This document shows, in pieces, positions 46,247 to 57,367 of a stretch of 64,000 bases of DNA (the first letter of the stretch is position 1; the number at the start of each line of letters is the position of its first letter). A program made the translations under genes and the position numbers. A model generated the notes under the pieces. It was not told the origin of the DNA. It was given only the letters and a program-made list of their open reading frames with translations, and searched no databases. The stretch is from Cyathus striatus (taxonomy: Eukaryota > Basidiomycota > Agaricomycetes > Agaricales > Nidulariaceae), in contig JAOVFP010000013.1 of the NCBI GenBank assembly GCA_025738555.1, positions 2,232,001 to 2,296,000 of the forward strand, written 5' to 3'.

Positions 46247-47126
46247 TTAATTATAAGCGGCGACGCTCTCCACACCATTCTCCACAGCTTTCCATGCAGA
46301 GCGGAAGCTGATATCGTTGAACCACCTGTCACAATTTGTAGTAAGTAAACCGAAATCCCAAACTTTTCCGAAAAGAGAAAGATCACCTGGCAACATTTGG
46401 GGTTTTTTGCATGAGATCTGATCCAGCGGGAGCAAGCAGAGTGCCATACGGGAGGTGGAAAAGGTCGGCAAGTGTCAAATTCTTTATTTAACCCATGATA
46501 AGTACTGAAGTAAAAAGTTAAGGCATACACCACTCACATCTCCTGCCATGTACTTCTGCTTGCTCAATATTTGTTCGTAAACTTCGACATTGGCTGAAAG
46601 CTTCTTAATGGTAGCATTATACTTCTCAATGTTGGGAGTAATACCAAAAACTCTATGGCGTCCCTCGTTTGAACTTCCTCGCTATTAAATGAAAACAATG
46701 CTTACTTGTTGAAAACGATTTCGTGAACCGCTTGCGACGCATATTGGTCGAAATTGCTTGTCTCCACACTCACTGCCTGCTCGAAAAGAGAACGGTTCTT
46801 TGGATCACTTGGGATCAGCCCCAGTGTACCTTGAGAGGCATATTTAGTCGCAATATAGCGAGCTATAGCTCGTGTTTCGTAGAGGATGAAGCCATCATCG
46901 TCCTATAGAAGGTATTTATATCCCTATTAATCTTTTACAAAAAAAGGAATCTCACAATGTAAGGTACCTGGCCAAACGGCTGGTACTTAAGATATTCTGG
47001 GGACTTTTGCTCGCCTTTCGAAAGGTCGACGTTATAAAATTTGAAGGGGATTTTCTTTTCGTGTAAAATGAGAGCGACGCGCTTGGTGCACGTGCCATTG
47101 GTGTTTCCGTAGAGTTTAAGAACCAT
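46247..47126 (-). CDS. Glutathione S-transferase, phi-like
   Basis: Five exons (46956-47126, 46707-46912, 46538-46652, 46387-46481, 46247-46325) sum exactly to 222 codons, 221 residues, typical for soluble GSTs. The thioredoxin-like N-terminus MVLKLYGNTNGTCTKRVALI..HEKKIPF and the glutathione-site motif QPFGQVPYI..DDDGFILYETRAI are clear. The all-helical half contains KLSANVEVYEQILSKQKYMA and LTLADLFHLPYGTLL. Phi-class enzym­es conjugate or reduce with glutathione in the cytosol, often in stress and detoxification. The usual catalytic Ser (as in plant phi enzymes, S-x-x-T-R-R-V) is replaced by Gly here (NGTCTKRV); the neighbouring Thr or Cys might serve instead. Confidence 0.88.
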
Positions 47127-48039
47127 ACCTAGTTGGATACTATGGGAAATAGGTATCGACCAATGTGTGAAGTGTAGATATAAACGTCGTATAAGCGTCT
47201 AGTTAAGCGCTCTTCTGTAAATCGGTTTTAAATAGTGATCAAAGTCTGACTGAGCAACTTACTAACTTGTGAACTTCAAGCCCGACCATATTGAATACCT
47301 TGGTTGTCACCAGCTAAAAAACGGCTTCGAAATAGGTGATGGTAAACGTGTACATAGTTATTTGGACGAGCGCCAACGGATGGGCAGCCGAGACTAGACT
47401 CTAAGTAGTACTCAGACTAACAGCGAACATTTTGTAAGAGTCAGGGCCGACTCGGAGTTATGTTTTCTTTATCACATATAGTAATTTCCACGTCCCTTGT
47501 CTAACTTTTCAGCATGCTGAAAGTTGTGTAGCTGTAGATTTTGGAGGACTTTACAACAAGAGAGTTGGTCTCAAGCGAAACGCGGAAAGATATCCGTAAA
47601 CATTGTATTGCTTACAATTTAAGGACCAATAGTGCTTACTTCCTGCTGACTCAACCAATTTTTAAGGCCGTTACAATCGGAATTAGTGCATATATATTCT
47701 TTTGTAACAAGTGTTCAAGTTAATGTTTTCCATGTCTAACTTAATTCACTTACTGTACTAGCAAACGTCATAATAACTTGTATGTTCCTTGACAGCAATT
47801 TCTATTGTCGTTATCGATTCTGCACTATTATCTTTGCAATGAAGGATGAACTCAAATAAATCTCCATGTACCGAAGAAAACACTTAGAGTGCGGTTTCGG
47901 TGCACAAAAGACGACAAATTGTATGGCCTTCTTCACGCTCAGACGTACTCTATACAAAATTTATCAGCTTTGCATAATATGATGCAATGGTGGAAGAATT
48001 ACGGTATCGTATTCCATATTGCGCGCCAGCAGCAAAAAA
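47127..48039. other. Intergenic, AT-rich
   Basis: No gene or repeat was supported between the transferase start and the 3' end of the F-box gene. It should contain the transferase promoter. Confidence 0.35.
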
Positions 48040-49725
48040 CTACTGTTCATCTATAATACCCAAAATTCTGCCACTCTGAGAAGCAGCACGCAATCTTTCT
48101 TGTTTTCTAATAGACGAAAATGCGTCCAGAAGCACCTGAGCACGAATCCACGGATCCGTGCTGGTAGTCATGTCATCCTCTTCTTCATCTTCCGAATTAT
48201 AATTTTCTAGTTCAGATTCTCTACTTTCCATAGTCACAATTTTCTCCAAGGACGGAAACGTGCCGGACAAAAATGCTGCAATAAGGGTAGGACAGTTTCC
48301 GGGGGAGTCGCCAACTTGTAACTCGATAAGAGAAGTCTGCGAAATCCCATTCCCAGGCAAGATAAGTTCGTCCAGTTCTGGCGGGGAAGTCGCGTCGAGA
48401 AAGATGGCGAGTTCGGAAAGGTGCGGACAATGCTCCGCAAAGGGTAGCAAATCAAGGAGGGTAATCTTTGAAGGTTGCGGGGAGCGGTTGTATGAGGGAA
48501 GCTTTAGTACCAGTTGTGTTATCTTGGTCCAGCTACGCGCCATTTCCTTGGTCGCAGTTGAATCGGAGAGATAAAACCCTTGGGGAATGGTGAGGCTAAG
48601 ATGTCGAAGGTCATGAAAAGCAAAGAGAGGTTTTATGTCTTCAAAGCCAGGCATATCCTCAGGAGATAGTATGTCGTCATCATCATAAAAACCACTGGAG
48701 ATCACCTTTTGAAGCGTGTCATTGCGACAGTGTTCGCGGATGGCATTGAAAAAGCTTCTCCATGATTCCGGTGACTCTTTTTTGTTCACGGAAAAATCGA
48801 TCACCTTTATTGGAGATGAATCCATCACTTCGAAAAGGATGACGCAGTGCGATAATTTCGGTGAACCTATCACAAGATAGTTCAGTACTGGAAACGTACC
48901 CGTCTGTGCAGTTAGGGAGACGTTATCAGGTATCCATTCACTGATCTCAAATCTTGTCAAGCTCGGCAATAGAGACACCTCCAGTAAAGCAGAGTAAGTA
49001 ATGTTTGTAACCGCCAGGGTTTCCAAATCGTGCCACTTGTAAACAAAGTTGGAGATCATTTTGACTATTCGTACCTCATGTACATTGTTCCTGGCGGTAT
49101 GCTCCAGCTCGACATGTTTAAGTGCTGGGTGCCGCTGGTACAGCGTGGGTATCACAGAATATTGTGACACGTCCCCGCTGAGGTGTAATACGACTTTTGT
49201 TAGGTGTGGCCCAAGAAACGAGTATACAAAAAAGAAGCCAGGATAATCCGAAGCATCCCATCTCCATATTAGCGATCGAATGTTGGGTAAGAGCTTTGAA
49301 CTGCCCAGTATAGCCTGAAGAGCTTGGTATATGCTCGTATCGACATGTTTAGAATCATATCTGCTTTCAAATGAGAAACGGTAGACGCGTTTGGCGTATC
49401 GTATCATTCGTGTGCAGTCTTCTGGGACCAAGGGGTATCTAAGCACCTATCTGCTGTCAAATTCAAAGCTCACACAGTAATATTTGCTACTCACAATATA
49501 ATGGTTCTTGTCTTTCCGTTCTACTTCCACCCACAGATCGGATGGTAAACATTTCGCCAGACGGTAGAAGCCTCCATCGAGTTCGAACCAGAGAGTATCC
49601 AAAGCGGGGTTTTCAAATGCCGTGCATGTTCTTGCAAGAGATGCGAGAGTGGGTTTGTGATCTAATTGTTCGCATATTAATCGAAGTATCTCTGGAATTA
49701 AGGGGAGCAATGACGCGGTCGGCAT
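48040..49725 (-). CDS. F-box protein with leucine-rich-type C-terminus
   Basis: Exon 1 (49495-49725) and exon 2 (48040-49446) give 545 residues. The start LLPLIPEILRLICEQLDHKP, followed by LASLARTCTAFENPALDTLW, is a degenerate F-box as found in large Agaricomycete families. The rest is a series of LRR-like strand/helix segments (LPNIRSLIWRW, LKHVELEHT, LETLAVTNI, LRHLSLTIP, LSELAIFL). An acidic stretch (YNSEDEEEDD) lies near the C-terminus. By family, it would recruit substrates to an SCF ubiquitin ligase through Skp1. The single intron uses the acceptor gcagatag, the only one restoring the frame. Confidence 0.78.
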
Positions 49726-50143
49726 GTGGTGAAAGCCTCAGTACCACGTGATACGTTGAAAAGAAATTGGCGAGAACCTCCGAAGTCCGAACCTAAATCA
49801 AGAAGCAAGAGAACAGCAAAGAAACTTAGTCTAAGGAAAGCTTTTAGCACTATAGCGAACTATCAGAGTGTCGCTTATAACATAAATTTATCAAAAATAT
49901 GTTGATGATGCAGCAAAGAGCTTACCTCTGTTTTCGTTGCTTATGTTAATGAAAAGGCGGAGAAAGGAAATGCTGTGCAGTTGCGCACCGACGCGCATTG
50001 TTTGGATCCAAAGATCCTGAACAACAACCACCTTCACTGGACAAGGTTGCCAACCATTCCCAGTAGCAGATCTCCTCGTCCGCTGCATTCTCTTCGACAC
50101 CGAAGGAGACCAACACAAAAGTATAAAGCAAGCCCGCCGCAAC

Positions 50144-52855
50144 TATGGCGGAGGCTGCTTTCAAAGACATTCCTGAGCTTTTCGAGGTGCGTTCTCGAAC
50201 CGACTGCGGGTATACGTGTTACACCCATATTCTGACTACTCGCAGGTAGAACTTGGAGAGGCGCTTACTGCGCGTACGGAGAGTCTATGTGCGTGCAGTT
50301 TTTGCCCTTGGATCCGTTAGATTGGGGTACTGACTACGGCAATCGCTAGCGACATTCAGAGAACTTGGACCACCTGATTTATGTCATGTTGTAAAGAGCA
50401 CCGGGAAAAGTGGACAGCGCGACGTAAGTCTTTTTCAATGGCGTTTGTTTTTTGAGATGCTGATGATATTCTGTAGCTTGCATCGTATCATTACGTCTCA
50501 GGCGTTGACGCATCGAGCTCTGCATCCCTCGCCGCGTATATCAATTCTCTCACTTACGCTATTGAAGATAACTCGGCATGGTTCTCAAATGCTGCAAGAT
50601 GGAAAGTTAAGAGCGGGTGTTATTGGTGCGTTATCTCTGCCTGCTGTTCGAGGGCCTCCTATCATGCTGATATCCTACACCTCCAGCTGCTTCAACGCCT
50701 TCTCCCGCGTCGACATCCGCGTGGATGTCAAAATCCCCGGAGGCGTAAGGGCCGACGTTATCGACCTACGCGGAGAGAGGTACGTTCCCTCATATTCTTC
50801 CCCAATACATCCCTCACACCTCCCAGACACGAGGCGACCGCCGAAATCTGGCAGGAAACCTACGTATCCGCGCTCCTTCGCTCCATCCTCTACTCCGACG
50901 ACCCAACCTACTTCCTCGATGCCTACCGCAAACTCGATCCCATAACTACTCCAGAAGGCGAGCTTCGATTCTTACAAGCCGCTGAGGCGCTGTTCAGCAA
51001 GGGATGGCAGGTTGGCAGCGATCCCGAGATTCAGGTGGCGACAGTTGTGAGCAATCATTTGACGGCGGGGATTATGAAGTATTTTGGGGATAGTGGGAGA
51101 TATCAGCCGGCTGCGAATCTGTTTGAGAAGCTTGTGGTTAGGGAGCCGGAAGTGGCAAGTTTGTTGGTTAGGAGTTACATTGGGATGAGTTAGTCGTGGT
51201 TCAGTTTTTCCTGGTATTGATACTAACGTTTATTTAGACGAGGAAGTAAAAGCCGTACAGATAATGGCTTCCGCAATCAAACAAACACCACAATCCTACA
51301 CTCTCCTACATGCCCAGTGCGATTTCCTACGATCAAAAGACAAACTCGAATGGGCTCTCAAACTCGCAAGACAGGCGGTGAACTGCGCCCCGAGCGAGTT
51401 CGTAACATGGGAGAAGCTAACAGAGCTATATATGGATTTAGGGATGTTTGAGTCGGTATGTTCTTTCCTACCCTTGGTTCTTTCCGGATCAGACTAATGC
51501 GGCTCTAGGCACTACTAACACTCAACTCCTGCCCCATGTTTACCTTCAACGGGCGAGATGCGCACCGCGCACTCACAGCTTCACGCGTGCACCTCCCCAT
51601 CCCGCGCAGCGTTGTTGACATTCTCCCCGAACGCCTGAAAACAGAAGACGACGATGGTGATCCTGCATTGCAACGCCTTCCCGCGCCGGGGCTTCGTGGG
51701 ACATGGGCGAGGGCATACGCGCTTTTAACGCGGCTGGTGAGCCAGATCGGGTGGGACGAGCTGTTAAAGACGCGGAGTGCGGTGTTCGTGATGGAGGAGG
51801 AGTACCGGATGCAGAAGGCCCAGGGCGATTTTCAGAGTGTCGTCAAGGGCACGAACAAGGTACCTTCGGAGAGTGAGGAGGGAGACGCTGGCAAGGCTGT
51901 TATATATGAAGATGGGAATGTCAGCTTGCGCAATCTTGCTAGTGAGGACGACGCGAGTTCAACGAGGGGGGTTATTGAGCCTGAGTCATCTGAGGAGGAT
52001 GAGGACATGGATGGGACGACGGCCGCCGAGACGTCGGAGAGTCAGATTCCGACCATTCGGATTTCGACGGAGAGCCAGAGGGAGGGGAAGCAGAAGGTCA
52101 ACGGGAATGGGGTAGAGAATGGTGCGGCTAATGGGGTGCAGTTGGAGAAGCCAGTGCAGGCTGCTGCTGGGGAGAAAGAGGAGGAGGGAGAAGGTTCACC
52201 GGCAGGAGCGGTGACACCTGCCCAGGAGGCGTTTTCGTTTACGAACAAGAGACTTTGTGAGAGGTGGCTGGATAATCTCTTCATGGTCCTATACGAGGTA
52301 CTTTCTTCATTGCATTCATCTCCTTTTTACTTACACGCAGCAGGACCTCCGCGTGTGGACCATCTTCCGCGCTGAAGTAGCGCACTTTAAAACACAACAC
52401 GTCGCCTACCGCAAAACGGGGCTGGAGTGGGAAATCCTAGGCGACCTCGGACTGCGCCTACATCACAAGGAAGAAGCCAAGGAGGCGTACCAGCGGTGTT
52501 TGGACAGTCAGCGGTACAGCGTCAAGCCGTGGCTGAAGCTCATGGAGATGTATGCTGATGAGGGGGATATCACGCGGAGCATTCAGACTGCTATCAGGGT
52601 TGCTGCGTATCAGTATGCTGAGTATACTGAGATGACGGTGTGTATTTTTCTTTCCGCTGTTGAATTGCTGCTGAAGAGGGAAATTAGTATCCGACACAGA
52701 TAGCCCGCGCGCTATTCAAGCTGGGTCAGATACATGGTCACCAGAAGATTTCCTTCACGCTTATTAGCATGGGCTTGCCTGAGCCCATTCTGAAGATCAT
52801 GGAGAGCTATTTACATTATGGTCAGAAATTCAAGGTCGAGGGGTATGATTTCTGA
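50144..52855 (+). CDS. ChAPs-family exomer subunit (Chs5p-Arf1p-binding, BUD7/BCH1 type)
   Basis: About nine exons from MAEAAFKDIPELFE to GQKFKVEGYDF. Diagnostic stretches: LGPPDLCHVVKSTGK, LASYHYVSGVDASSSASLAA, INSLTYAIEDNSAWFS, FNAFSRVDIRVDVKIPGGV and, at the C-terminus, ARALFKLGQIHGH, ISMGLPEPILKIMESYL. TPR-like helices (QAVNCAPSEFVTWEKLTELY, KEEAKEAYQRCLDSQ) lie between. A low-complexity acidic/glutamate region (~52000-52200) separates the halves. In yeast these proteins form the exomer coat with Chs5 at the trans-Golgi and export selected cargo such as chitin synthase 3 with Arf1. The intron at about 50628-50684 was chosen because it alone links SGCY to the conserved NAFSRVD segment. Confidence 0.88.
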
Positions 52856-53883
52856 TTAGATTTTTATTATTTTACACTGGGCGACCCCTCCTGTCTTCTT
52901 TTGCTTTTTCTCTATGTAAATACTTACGTTTATCAAATACCATTAGCCTTCTTTTTATCAGTTATAATGATATCCAGATTGAGACGTGTCGAAAAACCTT
53001 CAGCGCGCTATCACTGTCAGCTGCCATGCAGATTCGCATCGTGCTCCTCGAGATTCTCCGTTCCACAGCCCTCGACTACCCTTCATTCCAAGACCCACAT
53101 TGTACGCCAGTCAACTGTAAAAATCACTCTGGGCCCTGCATGTTACGTAGATCATAACCCACCCAAAACACCATGAATAATAGATGATACGAATCCCATT
53201 CTTCACCTAGACAAGCCAGATAAACGGTAGCCGGTCGGGTAGACCGGCAGCACCAACAAAAATGATAACATTACCCTGGCTAAGAACGCACAGAACACGA
53301 AAGAACGAGATGGAAGGTTGAATTTCGATTTCGATGGTGATCCATCAACGATTTTGTTCGTAGTCATTCTATGGAGTTCTATGGAATATCTGTTGGCTGC
53401 TTGTGATTCGTGAGCCTTGTATCACTTGCATGTTCCCCTTCGTAGGCTTTAGTGAAGGTGCAGCTTGGAGAATATTCCTAGAGACCAGTGAAATGCTGGA
53501 TTTCTTTCTTCACCTGGAAAAATCAGATTAGCTACAACCTCTCCATACCACAATTTACCCGTACCTCAGGAATCAAGACGAGACAGGACTCTTCTCCGTT
53601 TCGAGATTGTGTTTTTCCGTTTTGAATTCCCTGGTCCCGCTCCTCTCCCTCTTGGAGTTCCTAAAATTCCGAGGATATAGCAACGACGGTAGAAAGATTG
53701 AGAATACTTAAGAGTTGTACCCCTGGAGCTGAGTATTTTATTTACTTTGCTCTCCTGCTCTTTGTTTTTTGCCCTGGGGAAAGTGTTGTGTGTGTTGATC
53801 TAAGAGTAGATCAGTAGATAGAGGTATGCATGCGTCCCTCGCACGCGCTCTAACCTAACCTAACACCTCCCGCACAGAACACA
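52856..53883. other. Intergenic between two plus-strand genes
   Basis: No gene or repeat was supported. It should hold the end of the ChAPs transcript and the promoter of the next F-box-like gene. Confidence 0.35.
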
Positions 53884-55279
53884 ATGCACCCATACGCGCC
53901 CCCGCACCTTCCCCCTGAAATCCTAGACGAAATAGTAACAAACTTGTCAACGGACAGACGCGCGCTCTGCGCCGCAAGTCTCGCCTCGTCGGTCTTTTTG
54001 CCCTGCGCACGCCATCACCTCTTCTCAGAAGTCATCCTCGAGTCCTCCGCGATCTGCGTCTTCCTCAAGCTTCTCGATGTGCCGTGGAGCACGATCGCCC
54101 CCACGGTGCGCAGCGTGATCATCAGCGAGACGGCTCCAAATGCGTACAAAGGCTGCCTGGAGACGCGTCGCAAGAAAGGGTACTATGTCCCTGAAAATCC
54201 TCAACGACTGCGAGAAAGAATGCAAGGCGTCCATTCGATCACGTTCAGTGATATCTCTCTGGCGGATATTCCGCCTCCTTTTTGGAGGTTGCTTAATGAT
54301 TTGAAGGGGGTAAAAAAGTTGGTTGTGCATCAGATGTCGTTTGATACGCCTGGGACGTTTTTTCAGTATATCTGCTCGTTGCCTGCGCTGGAGACGTTGT
54401 CGATATCAAAGTCATCGTGGGAGGCGACGAGTGGTGTGACACCGTTACCGCCGGTTCCCAGTGCGTCTTCGGTGGGGAAGCAGTTTAAGGCGCAGGGGCC
54501 GTTCCGGATTCCGCTTTTGGACATTGGTCGGCATTCGCAGTATGATATTATGGAGTGGTTTTTGATGCAGCGGCCTGTGCCGCCTGTGCATACGTTCCGG
54601 ATTCATCTGGATGGGTGTTGTGCGACGACAGCGATGGTGAGACAGTACATCGAGGAGGCGGGGGAGTCGGTGCAGCAGTTGCACATTGACATGCCGACGA
54701 GTGCCATGGGTTCGTGCCTTTCTCCCTTGTAGTGCAGATGTTGATAGAAATGCAGGGATTCAGAGGCTCAGCACGATTGATTTCTCGCCGTGCACGGGGT
54801 TGAAGGGGATACACATTGAAGGTCTGCGAATATCAAGCCAGCAGACGCAGGCGCATACACTGAGCGCATTCATGCACACGCTGTTCACGTCGCTGCGTAC
54901 ACCCGAATTGGTGGAGGTGACAGTGAGCCTGACGATGGACACGGGGAACGACGTATTCAGCTTCTTCGGTGTGCCGGACCACATAGCATTGCAATCATAC
55001 ACGTGGGGCACACTCCCGGAGGTGCTGGAGTCGACGGTCGGTGGGCAGCTGAAATCAGTCAAGGTGGGGATCCGCAACTACCCCATATACCAGCACGAGT
55101 GGTCCGAGGGATACCTGCGCAAGGGCCCATTTGCGCCTTTTGACGGGATGCTTCGGGTGGAGTTCCCGGATCCTCCGGCGATGGACGCGGGGTTCTGGTC
55201 GCCGGTGGGGTTCTCGAGCTTGATGCGGTTTGCAAACGAGGGCGGGCTGGTGAATGGGAATTGGGGCGACGAGGAGTAG
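53884..55279 (+). CDS. F-box/LRR-like protein
   Basis: Exon 1 (53884-54709) and exon 2 (54756-55279) give 449 residues. The start HLPPEILDEIVTNLSTDRRA, with LCAASLASSVFLPCARHHLF, is the F-box form common in Agaricomycetes (PPEILDxI ... LVCRxFLPxARxxLF). The remainder has LRR-like segments (VHSITFSDISLADIP, LKGVKKLVVHQMSF, LPALETLSISKS, LKGIHIEGLRI). It is likely a substrate receptor of an SCF ubiquitin ligase. No transmembrane segment. High GC and strong codon bias set it apart from the AT-rich F-box gene at 59582. Confidence 0.75.
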
Positions 55280-55389
55280 ATCAGAGTTGTACTACCATTT
55301 TTGTATCCATACTTTATCTTATTAGTTTCCCACGCGTGAGGTTACTTCGGGAGTCCGGATCCGGGGACATGGAAACCACACGCACAGTC

Positions 55390-56690
55390 ATGTCCTTCTC
55401 CCCCCCGCTCGTCCCCCGCCGTCTCTCCGCAGCCAGCGCAGCCACCAGGCAGGGAGACCTCATCAACGCATACGAGGCTGAGGAGGAGAGAATCATTAAC
55501 GTCCTCTCCAGGAAGCTTGAGAAGGTGCCATCCCATTCAGACACCACACCACCTTGTTCTTATAGTCATCCATCCAGCTAAGAGAGGAAAAGATCGATCT
55601 TGAAAATGCCCTCGAGGCAGAGAATGAGTCTCATGTCAATAAACTCTCCCGCGAGCTCAGTGCCTTGCGACTTGCCCAGCAGCAACACCAGCAGCAGCAG
55701 CAATTGAACGCCACCAATGGAATAGGAAGCAATGGATACACAAGTCCCAGCGTGTCTCCTGACACCCGCGTCGGATTCCGCTCCTTCATGATGGGCAGAC
55801 CCAACGAGCCCAGCTCAGAGGCAATGCTCGAAGCCATGCGCAGGGAGAACGAGCAGCTGAGAAACAGACTCGTCGACACCGAGCGCGATTATATTAGAAT
55901 CATGCGTCTCAATGAGATATACCGCGAGGAGCTGATCGAGCATCGTCGCAGGGTGCGTTCCATCTCTCCCTCCCCGCACACTGTCTTAATCCTTCCACAG
56001 CTCGGACTCCCAGTAGACAGCCTAATAGGCCTCTCCTCCTCCGACCCATACTCACAACCAACACACCACCGCTCCTCCTCCTCCATCTCCTCCCCCTCCA
56101 CATCGATGTACGTGCCCACCCCAGTGCGCGCCGCACACGCCCAGGCAGTCCCCATCCCCCGCCCCCCATCACAGATCCACAGACCAGTAAACAACACCTC
56201 CGAAAGCAGCACCCCGCTCTCCCGCTCCCCCTCCTCCTACGTCGAGTCCCCCTTCCCCTTCTCTCCCGTCACCACCAACGCAAGCTACGTGAGCGCCGTC
56301 ACTTCCCCGCCTTCCTCCATGTCCTTGGGAAACCAGCAGATGCTAGCCACACCAGCGAGAGGCCTCACATACCCCTCCGTCCCCCCTCCCTCTTTATCCT
56401 CCTCCTTCGGATCACCCGTATCCTACATGCATTCACATTCACCGCAGCAGAGCAGACGAAACTCGCACGTGGTCGAGAATGGTACTTTTCATAGAAGGGC
56501 CAGTGTCGATCGTGGAGGGCGCGTGGCAGAGAGTGGTACACTGGTTCCCCGAAGTAGGGCAGGGAGCACCAGCGCCACATCCCAGCAGACGCAGGTACCA
56601 CGAAGTGGCTTGGAACCCACGAGGGAAGCCGCCGAGGCGTCTGCTGTCGATGAAGCTTCGGCGGGAGTAAAGATTGATATTGCTGACTAG
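55390..56690 (+). CDS. Coiled-coil protein with Ser/Pro-rich tail
   Basis: Exons 55390-55524, 55578-55952 and 56001-56690 give about 400 residues; a second possible ATG lies at 55369. The first ~170 residues are coiled-coil: EAEEERIINVLSRKLEK joined to LREEKIDLENALEAENESHV, then RENEQLRNRLVDTERDYIRI. Between them lies a glutamine run (QQQHQQQQQ). The second half is disordered, rich in Ser and Pro (SPSTSMYVPTPVRA), with RRNSHVVENGTFHRRASVD, which looks like basic phosphorylation sites. The architecture is familiar from conserved basidiomycete proteins of unknown function; I cannot assign a role. The last intron (48 bp) is a multiple of three and could be retained. Confidence 0.72.
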
Positions 56691-57367
56691 GCATTTCTCA
56701 CTGAGGTCCCGCACCGACTCACACCCACTCGGCGGCGGTGTGATAACAACACAAGGCGCAATGCGCTTTCACACACCCGCTTCAGGTCCCCGCTCCCTTA
56801 CGTACACGTTTCATCCTTTTTTTTTTCTACTTACCTACTTACTTATTCGCCTTCCTCGCTGTTCGCTACAGTAAATTTCTAATATAATTACAGAATAACA
56901 CACCTTGTTTCTTTTTGATAATTCCTTGTACTGACGTACGATACTAACGAGACAGTAATTCAGTCTTCTTCCTACTCGTTATTTGCAGCGCCACACAGAT
57001 GTAATGCAAAGGCGGGAAGGGGCTCTCCAATTTCCGGGGTCCCGACTTCATTTACGGCATAATATTACCAAATAAGGAAGTGCTATGAACACGTGGTACC
57101 GACGGAGGCGGTGCAAACAACGCCCTATCACCACCCCGCGCTCCATTCTAATTGGACAAGGGGCGGGGAAATGGAGTACACGGGGTCTCAGACTCCGAGT
57201 TTGGAGGACAATGGAGCTGTCGCTCGTGATGGAAGCGCTTGGAACACGAACATTTAAGTTCGTGACTCACAGGGAACACGCTATATAAGCCTGCGCTTTG
57301 GCATTCTCCACCGCGCTTTTTTCTTGCTTTTCCGTAGTATTAACACGTATTCCCTTCCACCGAGACA
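56691..57367. other. Intergenic with promoter of the heat-shock gene
   Basis: No gene supported. Near the right end, TATATAA lies at 57283-57289, about 80 bp before the ATG at 57368. Just upstream several GAA/TTC half-sites cluster (ttggaacacgaac and gttcgtgac, 57237-57265), which could be a heat-shock element. A fairly long pyrimidine run (56815-56830) lies further left. Confidence 0.45.

Noticed and set aside
49946..50170. Minus-strand 74-codon frame with a hydrophobic start overlapping the ChAPs start codon
   Set aside because: It overlaps the first exon of a well-supported gene on the other strand and has no further support.
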